Assembly: GCF_003672135.1 (NCBI RefSeq)
Contig: NC_039516.1
Coordinates: 10,213,838 to 10,277,837, forward strand
DNA length: 64,000 bases
Reading direction: 5' to 3'
Source of the DNA: Ooceraea biroi
Lineage: Eukaryota; Arthropoda; Insecta; Hymenoptera; Formicidae
Below are positions 28,901-37,055 of the stretch, piece after piece (position 1 is the stretch's first letter; every line of letters begins with the position of its first letter). The notes beneath the pieces were generated by a model. That model saw only the letters and a program-made list of their open reading frames with translations. It did not search any database and was not told the DNA's origin. The position numbers and the translations under genes are program-made.

Positions 28901-31900
28901 TTATATATCAATTAATTAAAATCTGAATAAATTATTTTCAGAGGCCTAAGAGAGATGTGTTTTCGCATACTGAACACGTGGTATCTTCGCGAGCTTTTCG
29001 AGAAGGGACTAACACGATTTGAACGGTTTTGAATTTTTATTTGACCTCGTTAAAATTGTTACGCGGAAATGTGATGTCGCATTGGGGGTACATTGCGTTG
29101 ATTGTCGTGTGTAATTATTCGATACAAAAATTGTATTTTATACTTTGACTAAATTAGAGAGTATGTATGCTGGGCCTTCTTGGCACTACGACGTGCCCAT
29201 CGATTTGCACACGAAGAATGGCAGCGATTACAGGACATTGGCAGTGAATACATATGCTTGGCAGAAGCCAAGCAACATTAAACCAATGATTCCGATTATA
29301 TAAACGTGTCGATGCGCAGTTAATTGATCCGCTGAGGAATTGCACTTCAGTACGAACAGAGAAATCGAACTAATCACGGTCCACGTGATCCGCAAACTGC
29401 GCGACAAAAATTAACGATTAATTAGCATTATCGCGTGATCCTTTCACCGTTATCAGACACGTAAGTCCCACCACGACCGCAAAGGTTTTGGGAAAATATC
29501 ATTATATCCGGCGGTACGGCATTGATATTCTGATTATTATTAGGGGTGTGATTTAGTTTTGAGGGTTTTTTTTGCTCAAAAACGCATGTATTTAAATATG
29601 ATAATGAATGAATACCTTAATCCAAATATTTTCCTTCGTTTTCTATAACTTTTTCCCATCTTTCTGGCAAGAGATGGATTCCACCACGATAAAATCACTC
29701 TTCTTTTCAGTTGATCCATTCGTCGACGAATTTTCGCACTTCTTCGAAATTATGAAAGTGCGTATCCTCTAAAGCGTGTTGCATCGACCGGAACAAATAA
29801 TAATCGCATGGAGCAATGTCCGGAGAATACGCGGGGTGCGGTAAGACTTTCCATTCAAGCTCTAATAGTGTTTCTTTCACTGATAACGCAACGTCAGGTC
29901 GAGCGTTGTCACGAAGAAGAATCACTTTCCGTCGTTTACTCGCAATTGGTGGTCGTTTTTGGTCCAATGCTTGCTTCAACTTGTACAATTGGTATCGATA
30001 ACGATCAGCCGTGACAGTCTCATGCGGATTTAACAGCTCATAGTACACTATCCCACCAAATACGGAGCATTACTTTTGAACCGTCAATATTGCGTCTCGG
30101 AGTGGATGTTGATGGTTCGCCTGGACCCACCCATGATTTTCTGCGTTTCGGATTATCAAAATAGATCCACTTTTCATCCCCAGTAACGATCCGAGACAAA
30201 AGACTCTTCTTTTTTTGCCTGGCGATCAACGAAATGCAAATGTTCAACCGGTTCGCAATGGCACTTTCCGATAATTGATGTCGAACCCATTTCCCTTCTT
30301 TCTGAATTTTTCCCATTTCATGTAAATGTTTCGTAACTGTTGTACGATCAACATTTAATGCTCTGGCAAGTTCTTAAGTGGATTGTGTTGGATTTTCGTC
30401 CAATAATGCTTGCAAATCTGCATTTTCAAGCTTTCTTGGTTGTCCCGAGCGTTCTTTGTCCTTCACATCAGTATGACCACTTTTAAAGCGTCTAAACCAG
30501 TATTCACACGTCTTAATTGATGGGGCAGAATCACCATAAGTTTCCACAAGAATTCTATAACCCTCAGCCGCAGTTTTCTTTTGATTAAAAAACAAAAGCA
30601 ACGCATGTCGAAAATGCTAAAGAGCTTACGGAAGTTGCATTTTTACGATGATATAAACACGACTGTTATTGCATCTATTGCTATAATGCTACTAAATGTC
30701 ATGGATAATGTCAAGACTGTAAGAAACAACAGTTATCGGAAACAGCTATTGGAATAAACTGACACTATAGCCATCTGTTGCAAAACCCTCAAAACTAAAT
30801 CACACTCCTAATAAAATTCAAAGTTTAATGTGAGCGAAAAGATCAAAGTGTTCTTTGTAACTATGTTCTTTTTTATGACAGTGCATTTTACATTAAATCT
30901 GACTAATTTTAATTTTATTAATAAAAATAATAATAACCTAATAAATTTAATCTAAGGAATCTCTAATAATAAATTTGTCTTTTAAAGTTGCAATACAGAA
31001 TAAAGACAAGCTGTTTCTGAAGGAATTCTGGAGGAATTGTCATGTAACGCGTCAATATCGTACTGCTTATTATACTGTCTATATATATGAGCAAGTAATT
31101 TACAGCAATGGCAAATACAATGGCAACAATTCTCTATAACTGGCGGAAGAAGACAAAAATAGTAAACCGAGTAACAATTGCGCTCTTCTTCTTCTTGTAC
31201 TGCTTGTAAACACATTATTGCCATGTCGAGCTGCATAAATAACATTTTTCTCTCGCAGGAATTATTGAAGAATATACGAAATACATTAAAGGTATATCAA
31301 AAATTTGTCTCGTTAAGCAAATGATATGTTTCTTATTAAACCTAAGTTTTTCGAACTGTAATAAATCATTTGACAAATTATTATTTACTATCTTATTAGT
31401 ATACGATACTTTAACGCACTGATTAACGGCCATTGCACAATGCCGCGATGAAGGTTTCCCTGAAAAAACTCTTCCGTCATACAAATTAGATTGCATGCGT
31501 GATCTAATGATCGATATATTTAGAAGCATTGTTTGCTTTAACTTACATATTGACTTGCATTCAGAAATTTCGGGATAATGAAGCAGAATAATATATCTAT
31601 ATTACATGTATACACGATATTATATTTTTTCGCAGGAAAAAAAGAAGAAAACACAGAAAAACAAATGAGTTCTCCAAAACTAAAATCAATTACCTATTCA
31701 AAAGCATTCTCAAAGACTATAGCATACTTTATGTTAAATTTAGCTGACCATAAATCTAATGATAAATTAATAAATTTAGTTTAATATATATATAATAACA
31801 AATTTATCTTTCTAATTGCAGTGCACGCAAAAAATTGAATAAAACGTTTATTCTCAAGCCTTAAGCGAAAGAATGAAAGAGGGTGAATGAAAAAGAGTGT

Positions 31901-32840
31901 ACATCTTGTACAGCAGCATTAATTTAAGAAATTTCGGGGAGATACGATTATTTCTAGGGGTGTAAGTTATTCGCAACATTTCTAAATAATACGTTTGGGT
32001 CTATAACTGATAAGAAATGTTTGTGATATAAGATGTAAGAAACAAAGGATATTCATAAGCAAGATCCATTCTCGCGTAACTATCGCATTAATTTATTCAC
32101 TACATTGCATTGTCTTTTCCAGATATGTGACGCAATTGCATTATTTATCGAAAAGATAATGCATCTCGAATAAATGTGCAGTCAAAGCTGAAAGTGGGGC
32201 CACGTGTATCCGACGCACATTCCAGTGCAACGTCATGTATTCCGAAATCTTTGGCACCGGGGAAGAATATCAACATACAACGCATAGAATATTTTTCTTT
32301 TCCGGCACATGTGAAAATAGAATGCTGATTTTCTCCCGTCTATTTTTAAACTAATTGTTCTAAGTATTTTTATAAGGATTACACGTAATTGTTAACAAAT
32401 CTGAAACGCATATGACTGAAAATGTTTTGTCATGAATTAACTTCACTTGTGGTGCACTCCCCGATTCTTTCAAATTGTATATATTCAATATGTAATTATG
32501 TTATATCATATATATTATATAACATGATAATTATAATAATAATTGACTAAAAACGCATATCTGCATAACAGTACATCATTAAATTAATTAACAAAGATGT
32601 ATTATACCATTTCAGACATATTCACTTATTGTCTAAGAAATACTCTTTGCTGCTCAAAGATGAATGAATGATATATCACCTGGCGCGCCTGCGATCATCT
32701 ACCTCGATCGTTTACGCGCGAAAAAAATTTTGAGAAACTCGAGGAAATCGCGTTTACCTGAGATGCGACTGACTGTTGCTGCAGGTATTGGAGTATCCCG
32801 AATCCGACACCTTGGCGTTCTCCACGGACACTTCCTTCAT
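1594..32840 (-). CDS. per: Period circadian protein (PAS-domain clock repressor)
   Basis: PERIOD is the negative-limb protein of the circadian loop; it enters the nucleus with its partner and represses CLOCK/CYCLE. Sixteen coding exons were joined: 32758-32840, 24797-24877, 20481-20671, 15628-15758, 14043-14241, 13677-13898, 12239-12423, 11682-11966, 11206-11355, 8100-8295, 7640-8016, 5312-5499, 4996-5159, 3858-4084, 2046-2270, 1594-1911. Lengths sum to 3222 bases, or 1073 codons plus stop, and every junction keeps phase. The ATG (32838-32840) is the first after an in-frame upstream TGA. Landmarks: basic NLS-like run KRKDKEHKKKKSK (~65-77), PAS-A (~163-300), PAS-B (~303-400) with its PAC tail to ~459, the conserved motif GEISPHHEYYDSKSSTETP (exon 10), Ser-rich exon 11, and a CRY-binding-type C-terminus. 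Exon 4 is the least certain; its acceptor was chosen to fit phase. Confidence 0.96.
2442..3726 (+). mobile_element. mariner element (broken transposase), per intron 14
   Basis: This 1285-bp element has mariner-type termini (TTGGGTTGGCCAAAAAGTAA and its complement) and TA target duplications at 2440-2441 and 3727-3728. The transposase starts at 2626 (MENQKEHFRH...) but the frame breaks after SSVKTI (2938) and again in the middle. The C-terminal third is readable at 3324-3650, with HHDNARP and SPDLAPSDYHLF supplying the second and third aspartates of the DD34D triad. It sits between per exons 14 and 15. A sibling with the same first lesion lies at 16976-18272. Confidence 0.93.
4243..4881. mobile_element. 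Foldback-type Tc1/mariner MITE filling per intron 13
   Basis: Two nearly complementary arms of about 265 bases (4243-4506 and ~4618-4881) surround a ~110-base centre. Termini are CAGGGTGAGGCACCTAAAAC and the complement, with TA on both sides (4241-4242 and 4882-4883). It has no coding capacity. The per intron between exons 13 and 14 is 911 bases, so without the element and one TA it would be about 270 bases. Confidence 0.9.
5552..6835 (+). mobile_element. Full-length mariner element, per intron 11
   Basis: The element is 1284 bp with TTGGGTCGTCCGGAAAGTTC termini and TA duplications at 5550-5551 and 6836-6837. It holds an uninterrupted transposase frame (5736-6761). It is followed directly by a 614-bp 3' fragment of a sibling element, which begins exactly at the TA. 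Confidence 0.95.
5736..6761 (+). CDS. mariner transposase, uninterrupted but with altered catalytic site
   Basis: This is the only complete mariner transposase frame in the window (341 codons; Mos1 is 345). The N-terminal paired-type helix-turn-helix region includes TTRELAEILKISKTTVHDH. First aspartate: VTGDEKW. Second: HQDNARPH. At the third position the usual SPDLAPSD reads SPVAPSN: one codon is missing and the catalytic Asp is Asn (codon 6570-6572). The sibling fragment downstream keeps Asp there but shares the one-codon loss. The protein could probably be translated but is expected to be inactive for cleavage, since mariner transposases need the DD34D triad. Confidence 0.9.
   Translation: MEENKEHFRHLMLFYYRKGKNASQATNSICSVYGEGALAERTVRKWFAKFRAGDFNLKDQERSGRPSTTDDDQIKTLIENNPRYTTRELAEILKISKTTVHDHVVKLGYVSRYDVWVPHNLAEKNLMDPISICDSLYKRNENVPFLKQLVTGDEKWIIYNNVERKKSWGKRNEPALITPKAGLHPKKVMLCVWWDWKGILHYELLPHNQMINADKYCSQLDELKTAIQEKGPELANRKSVVFHQDNARPHVSLTTRQKLLEFGWDVLPHSPYSPVAPSNFHLFRSLQNSLSGKNFNSLIDIKNHLEEFFAEKPKKFWENKIFQLRERWTKVVKQNGAYIRQ
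6838..7451 (+). mobile_element. 3' half of a second mariner, abutting the full copy
   Basis: This 614-bp segment corresponds base for base in length to 6222-6835 of the adjacent full element, with about seven visible differences. It ends with an intact terminal repeat and TA at 7452-7453. Its transposase remnant (6979-7377) retains the third catalytic Asp (APSDFHLF). The segment starts immediately after a TA that is also present at 6220-6221 inside the intact copy, so the junction falls at a mariner target dinucleotide. Confidence 0.92.
8296..11205. other. per intron 9 (2.9 kb)
   Basis: The sequence between per exons 9 and 10 holds no coding segment I can support. It contains a small inverted-repeat element at 10740-10847. 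A loosely repetitive stretch around 10920-11150 repeats variants of GTAACTACTA and CTAGTTTGTTAC. Confidence 0.6.
10740..10847. repeat. Short inverted-repeat (MITE-like) element
   Basis: Imperfect inverted ends of about 28 bases: CTGTGTTCGGGGAG...TCAGCGCT on the left and AGCGCT...CTCCCCGAACGCACCCT on the right. The element is only ~108 bp and has no coding capacity. No clear target-site duplication was identified, so the superfamily is not assigned. Confidence 0.6.
11682..14241 (-). other. per: per exons 5-8 encoding the PAS core
   Basis: Exon 5 (14043-14241) opens PAS-A with EGFCAVISMHDGFVLYTTPS and continues with GYLKDAWIGRSFIDYVHPKD. Exon 6 (13677-13898) completes PAS-A and ends PVHSAYK. 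Exon 7 (12239-12423) starts PAS-B, with HTATCHLSHVDPDVVQYFGY and SLFDFYHPEDLPFIKD. Exon 8 (11682-11966) gives the PAC region, SKPYRFTVQNGGYVVLDTEW and WTKKLEFVVGQHRV. These PAS domains mediate PER homo- and heterodimerisation. All junction phases agree (0/1, 1/1, 1/0, 0/0). Confidence 0.95.
13393..13411. repeat. (TC)n microsatellite in per intron 6
   Basis: A perfect CT dinucleotide run lies in the 1.25-kb intron between per exons 6 and 7. The rest of that intron (12424-13676) shows nothing else supportable. Confidence 0.85.
16854..19080. repeat. Tandem array of three 316-bp units with inverted-repeat ends
   Basis: Units start at GAGTCGAAATTTTGCGCC at 16854, 18469 and 18785. The spacing from the second to the third is 316 bases. 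The first unit measures exactly 316 once the mariner at 16976-18272 and one TA are removed. Within each unit the first bases (CCCGAGTCGAAATTTT) and the last (AAAATTTCGACTCGGG) are complementary, separated from the next unit by a short CTGTGTCACGGAATAT spacer. The last unit ends near 19080. Units differ by only a few bases. No coding potential was seen. Confidence 0.92.
16976..18272 (-). mobile_element. mariner element (broken), sibling of the 2442-3726 copy
   Basis: This 1297-bp element lies in reverse orientation, with the same TTGGGTTGGCCAAAAAGTAA termini and TA duplications at 16974-16975 and 18273-18274. It interrupts the first unit of the 316-bp array; the other two units lack it. Transposase pieces remain at 17776-18150 (N-terminus, ending SSVKTI as in the sibling) and 17052-17300 (C-terminus with SPDLAPSDYHLF). 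Shared frame breaks show that both descend from an already disabled copy. Confidence 0.93.
22384..22628. repeat. Candidate 245-bp MITE in per intron 2
   Basis: The left end ACCCGTGCAGAAAATTGTTA and the right end (complement ACCCGTGTAAAAAAATTTAT) form an inverted repeat that continues into a GGGCC/GGACC-rich subterminal region. There is no coding capacity and no convincing target duplication, so it may be an old, eroded copy. Confidence 0.5.
23356..23373. promoter_or_regulatory. Tandem E-boxes with a 6-bp spacer in per intron 2
   Basis: The sequence reads CACGTG-GCGTGA-CACGTG: two perfect palindromic E-boxes whose starts are 12 bases apart. Closely spaced E-box pairs with 6-7 base spacers are the known high-affinity arrangement for CLOCK:BMAL1/CYCLE in clock promoters. 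Being inside per, this is a candidate intronic clock enhancer. Function is inferred from sequence only. Confidence 0.6.
25380..26000. promoter_or_regulatory. GC/CpG-rich block upstream of per exon 2, possible alternative promoter
   Basis: This stretch is much richer in CG dinucleotides than its surroundings and includes an (ACG)n run at about 25882-25910. It lies 0.5 kb upstream of per exon 2 on the transcribed strand. Long open frames on both strands (25371-25808 minus, 25551-25955 plus) look like products of GC composition, not genes. It may be an internal promoter or enhancer. Confidence 0.4.
26297..26836. mobile_element. Non-autonomous hAT-type element with 8-bp target duplication
   Basis: This 540-bp element starts TAGGGCTC and ends GAGCCCTA, and is flanked by the perfect 8-bp direct repeat ATCTATAC (26289-26296 and 26837-26844). 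An 8-bp duplication with short TAGGG-type ends fits the hAT superfamily. Subterminal regions carry repeats of CGTTTACACGTA (26330, 26416, 26793) and related AAACGTTTA motifs, as expected for transposase-binding sites. The centre has a GAC-rich stretch and no transposase frame. Confidence 0.88.
27427..28187 (-). mobile_element. Internally deleted Tc1/mariner-type element, copy 2
   Basis: The 761-bp element has CAGGGTGTCCCGGGTTTTAA ends (right end slightly diverged) extending into ~140-base inverted repeats, with TA duplications at 27425-27426 and 28188-28189. On the minus strand it keeps the transposase N-terminus (MPKVFSNEEYTD..., within 27732-28022) and the C-terminal ~45 residues (27614-27750). 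The catalytic centre is deleted at the same point as in copy 1. Confidence 0.92.
29543..30808 (-). mobile_element. mariner element (broken), per intron 1
   Basis: The element is 1266 bp with GGGGTGTGATTTAGTTTTGA-type termini and TA duplications at 29541-29542 and 30809-30810. The transposase reads in pieces: N-terminal helix-turn-helix part (30374-30601), VTGDEKWIYFDN (30038-30316), then LRDNARP and SPDIAPCDYYLF (29707-30048), which gives the DD34D triad. In-frame stops near the N-terminus, before ELAR and before FYRGG show it is a pseudogene. It differs in sequence from all other mariners in the window. Confidence 0.93.
31625..31687. repeat. Partial duplicate of the period 5' region
   Basis: The segment GCAGGAAAAAAAGAAGAAAA through TTCTCCAAAACTAAAA parallels 32881-32953, just upstream of the per start codon, apart from a ~17-base GT-rich insertion in the latter. 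It looks like a short local duplication inside intron 1. Confidence 0.6.
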
Positions 32841-33104
32841 CGTGTCGCCGGTGCTCCGCGTTTCCCGCGCAGCGGAATAATTTTTTCACAGGAAAAAAAG
32901 AAGAAACAGAAAAATAAATGAGTGTGTATGTGCGTGTGTTCTCCAAAACTAAAAAAGCTTTCCTCCTTCGCCCGTCTCACCACGCACACGCACTCGCGTC
33001 AAGTTTGCAATTCATCTCGCTCCGCTTCGCGCCGGTCGAGACTGAACTGGACGGCAAAGGGTGTACTCCGTGACGGCGCGGACAATTTGTATTGATAATA
33101 GCGC

Positions 33105-33305
33105 ACTTACGAGGCGCATCTACTGCTCGACGTTGGACTTCCACGCGGACTGAGCCCTCGGCTGTCGCCGCCGCTGATTCTCGCCGACTGCACGTTCTGA
33201 GACACGTGAGCGTGGACCCGCGCGTCCGCCTTCTCCTCTTGCCACTCGTCAACGACCGCAACCTACATTCGACCGGAGTGTAGTACCCCGGCGAGGTCTA
33301 TAAAA
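33105..33305 (-). promoter_or_regulatory. per: Candidate period promoter and 5' UTR exon with E-box
   Basis: On the minus strand a consensus donor (CTC|GTAAGT) lies with its exon's last base at 33111, suggesting a non-coding first exon upstream of the coding start. A canonical CACGTG E-box sits at 33203-33208, 363 bases upstream of the start codon; E-boxes bind CLOCK/CYCLE at per promoters. A TATAAAA at 33299-33305 reads on the plus strand, while its complement gives a weaker TTTTATA on the minus strand. The block is GC-rich relative to its flanks. The transcription start was not determined. Confidence 0.6.
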
Positions 33306-34228
33306 CGAGGCTAGTCGCGTTGCTTTAGTTCCATTCCCTCGAGAGACGCCGGGCAGAACGTTTCTGAAGAGATAGCTTGCGCGAATATTTCGTGATGCAT
33401 GCAACTTTGTTTCGTAGATCTCTTTTGTGATCGACTATCGATCGATAGCGCAATCGATATATAGACCCAGATAGCCAAGTCTGCCGAAAGCAGATGATGC
33501 TAACTATCTGCTATCAACTATCGCCAGCCAAAGACAACAAATTTGATACAGAAGTTGTTGTTAACGATTAATTCGACAAATTGGTGCCAGAAATGTAACG
33601 GAGCTTGCTCACAAAATCTAAGAACAGATTGGCGGCAGAAACCGAGCAGAATCCGCAAACATGGCTCGAAGTCGGATTGTCGACAGAAACCGAGCAAGAT
33701 TTGCGCACGCGCAATCTAACGGCAGATTGGCAGCAGAAACCGAGCAAGATCTGCGCGCGCGGAATCTAACGGCAGATTGGCAGCAGAAACCGAACAGGAT
33801 CTGCAGCTTTTGACGGTATTCAAATTTACACGGCTATGAATGTGTTTTCGCTCCGCACCGCTATGCGGTGCACGCGTCGAGTTCTTACTCGATGTTAAGA
33901 TTTAGCCTAACGGTTATATAAGTTAATATACGCGCCTTGGCATAATGTTAATTTTTCTGAAAATTTTTGCACTTGCGGCACAGAGGCTCCCATGGACAAC
34001 GTCCATGTAGTTCATGCACGCCACGAGCAATCTGAAGTTCGAAAGCAAAATTCGGACTTCAGATTAGAATAAATTAACAATAAGAGAGAGATTATGCAAC
34101 GAACTGTCAGAAAGACACATCAAGCCAAATGTACTTTAATTTAACAAACAAAGAAATGCGTTCTTTTAACACATGGTAATATAAAATGCCGATTTATAGT
34201 GTGTTAAAAGTAAACACATGCTTTAATA

Positions 34229-35515
34229 TTGGGTCATTAAGTATGAAACTTTACAAATAGAACATAAACTTTTGCATTTTTTGGCACATGGACATGATTT
34301 ATTTTCAATCGAAGTATGCGCCCATGTTATCTACACACTTCTGCCATTTTAGTGGTAGTTGGTCTATGCCTCTACTATAGAAGCCAGGAGTACGGGAATC
34401 GATGAAGTCGCGGAAGGCTGTTTCGACTGCCTGTTGAGAATTGAAGAATTTTCCCACCAACAAGTTGTCCAAATTCCGGAAGAAGTGATAGTCGGTAGGT
34501 GATAGATCTGATGAATATGGTGGATGACGGAGAGTTTCCAATTCCAACTCCTGTAGCTTTGCCACGGTCAGTCGTGCAGTGTGCGGTCGAGCATTATCAT
34601 GCAACAGGATTGGCATTGACCGATTGACCAATTTCGGTTGTTTAATAGCAAGTTGTTGCATCATTTCGTCCAGTTGCTTGCGATATACTTCAGCCGTTAT
34701 CGATGTACCAGGTTTCATAAAGTTGTAGTAGATAACACCTGGACCTGGACCACCAAACAGTCACCATAAGCTTCTTCTGTGTAATGTTGGGTTTCGCGTG
34801 ATGTCTCGGTGGTTCATCAGCGTTCAACCACTGATGTGAGCGTTTACGATTGTCGTAGAGTATCCACTTTTCATCGCAGGTCACAATTCGATTAAAAAAA
34901 GATTCATTTTTGTGACGGGAAAGCAAAGAAAGGGAAGCCTCTAGACGTTGCGCCTGCTGCGCATCGGTCAATTCGTGCGGGACCCATTTGTCCAACTTCT
35001 TTATCTTACCAATTGCAGCTAAATGAACCAATATGGTGGGTATGGAAACATTGAATATCGATGCCAATTCACGTGTACTTTGAGATGGATCGGACTCTAC
35101 TACGGCTCTCAAGTGATCATTATCCACCTTCGTCTTTGGTCTTCCACGTGGCTCATTAGCGAGGCTGAAATCTCCATCTCTGAAGTTTTTGAACCAATTG
35201 CCCACCGTTGCTTTAGTAGTTGAACCTTCACCAAATACAGCGTCGATATTACGAGCTGTCTCCGACACTGTGGTTCCACGGCGGAACTCATATTCATAAA
35301 TCACACGAATTTTGGACTTTTCCATAGTTCTATAAAAAAGAATCCACCAATAAAACTAATGAAGATATTTGAACAAACAAATATGACATTTGAAGAGCGA
35401 ACATACATCTATCACACTAACCTAACCTGATACTGACGTCTGGCGCCAAATTTGAGATAACAAATGTTAAAGATGGCGCTTTTACATTTGTAAAGTTTCA
35501 TACTTAATGACCCAA
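34229..35515 (-). mobile_element. mariner element, tandem copy 1
   Basis: The 1287-bp element has TTGGGTCATTAAGTATGAAA termini and TA duplications at 34227-34228 and 35516-35517. The transposase is in two frames. The N-terminal 211 codons (34690-35325; MEKSKIRVIYEYEF..., VTCDEKW as first Asp) run into an overlapping second frame (34305-34718), which holds HDNARP and the third Asp. A one-base shift after MVTVWWS separates them. Two other copies carry the same break. This copy alone has SSDLSP where the others have SPDLSP. Confidence 0.95.
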
Positions 35516-35523
35516 TATTACTA

Positions 35524-36812
35524 TTGGGTCATTAAGTATGAAACTTTACAAATAGAACATAAACTTTTGCATTTTTTGGCACATGGACATGATTTATTTT
35601 CAATCGAAGTATGCGCCCATGTTATCTACACACTTCTGCCATTTTAGTGGTAGTTGGTCTATGCCTCTACTATAGAAGCCAGGAGTACGGGAATCGATGA
35701 AGTCGCGGAAGGCTGTTTCGACTGCCTGTTGAGAATTGAAGAATTTTCCCACCAACAAGTTGTCCAAATTCCGGAAGAAGTGATAGTCGGTAGGTGATAG
35801 ATCTGGTGAATATGGTGGATGACGGAGAGTTTCCAATTCCAACTCCTGTAGCTTTGCCACGGTCAGTCGTGCAGTGTGCGGTCGAGCATTATCATGCAAC
35901 AGGATTGGCATTGACCGATTGACCAATTTCGGTTGTTTAATAGCAAGTTGTTGCATCATTTCGTCCAGTTGCTTGCGATATACTTCAGCCGTTATCGATG
36001 TACCAGGTTTCATAAAGTTGTAGTAGATAACACCTGGACCTGGACCACCAAACAGTCACCATAAGCTTCTTCTGTGTAATGTTGGGTTTCGCGTGATGTC
36101 TCGGTGGTTCATCAGCGTTCAACCACTGATGTGAGCGTTTACGATTGTCGTAGAGTATCCACTTTTCATCGCAGGTCACAATTCGATTAAAAAAAGATTC
36201 ATTTTTGTGACGGGAAAGCAAAGAAAGGGAAGCCTCTAGACGTTGCGCCTGCTGCGCATCGGTCAATTCGTGCGGGACCCATTTGTCCAACTTCTTTATC
36301 TTACCAATTGCAGCTAAATGAACAATATGGTGGTGGGTATGGAAACATTGAATATCGATGCCAATTCACGTGTACTTTGAGATGGATCGGACTCTACTAC
36401 GGCTCTCAAGTGATCATTATCCACCTTCGTCTTTGGTCTTCCACGTGGCTCATTAGCGAGGCTGAAATCTCCATCTCTGAAGTTTTTGAACCAATTGCCC
36501 ACCGTTGCTTTAGTAGTTGAACCTTCACCAAATACAGCGTCGATATTACGAGCTGTCTCCGACACTGTGGTTCCACGGCGGAACTCATATTCATAAATCA
36601 CACGAATTTTGGACTTTTCCATAGTTCTATAAAAAAGAATCGACCAATAAAACTAATGAAGATATTTGAACAAACAAATATGACATTTGAAGAGCGAACA
36701 TACATCTATCACACTAACCTAACCTGATACTGACGTCTGGCGCCAAATTTGAGATAACAAATGTTAAAGATGGCGCTTTTACATTTGTAAAGTTTCATAC
36801 TTAATGACCCAA
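35524..36812 (-). mobile_element. mariner element, tandem copy 2
   Basis: The 1289-bp element has the same orientation and termini as the preceding copy, with TA at 35522-35523 and 36813-36814. Only TATTACTA separates the two elements. The transposase has the same frameshift after VTVWWS, plus its own break after NVSIPTT near 36330. Frames remain at 36314-36622, 35985-36290 and 35600-36013. Confidence 0.95.
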
Positions 36813-37055
36813 TATATCGTGAATATGAATGGCCAAAAGCTGCAGATTCTGTTCGGTTTCTGCTGTCAATCTGCCGTCAGATGTTAACAGATCCTGCTCG
36901 GTTTCTGCCGCCAATCTGCTGTCAGAGTCCGTTAGCAGGCTCTGCTGGCAGATCACTATCCTGACGCGGACATAACGGATGCCAATTTGCTATCAACTTC
37001 TGCAGTAATCTGTTGCCAATCTGCTGGCAGATTGCACACATTTTGCTTACTGGGG

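Larger units (their letters stand above)
24878..32757. other. per intron 1 (7.9 kb)
   Basis: The first coding-to-coding intron contains a GC-rich block (25380-26000), a hAT-type element (26297-26836), a Tc1/mariner deletion derivative (27427-28187), a mariner (29543-30808) and a partial copy of the per 5' region (31625-31687). Single CACGTG motifs occur at 28546, 28975, 29382 and 32201. The rest shows nothing supportable. Confidence 0.6.
33466..37055. mobile_element. Foldback-type element with repeat-rich arms, interrupted by two mariners
   Basis: The left arm (33466-33812) and right arm (36833-37055) are complementary over repeated blocks of the motif CAGATTGGCAGCAGAAACCG, spaced about 46-53 bases apart; four blocks are visible on the left and at least two on the right. 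Outer ends begin CCCAGATAGCC (left) and, by complement, CCCAGTAAGC (right). No transposase is present. The interior contains the mariners at 34229-35515 and 35524-36812, plus a short hairpin at 34028-34068. No target duplication was recognised. Confidence 0.65.
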
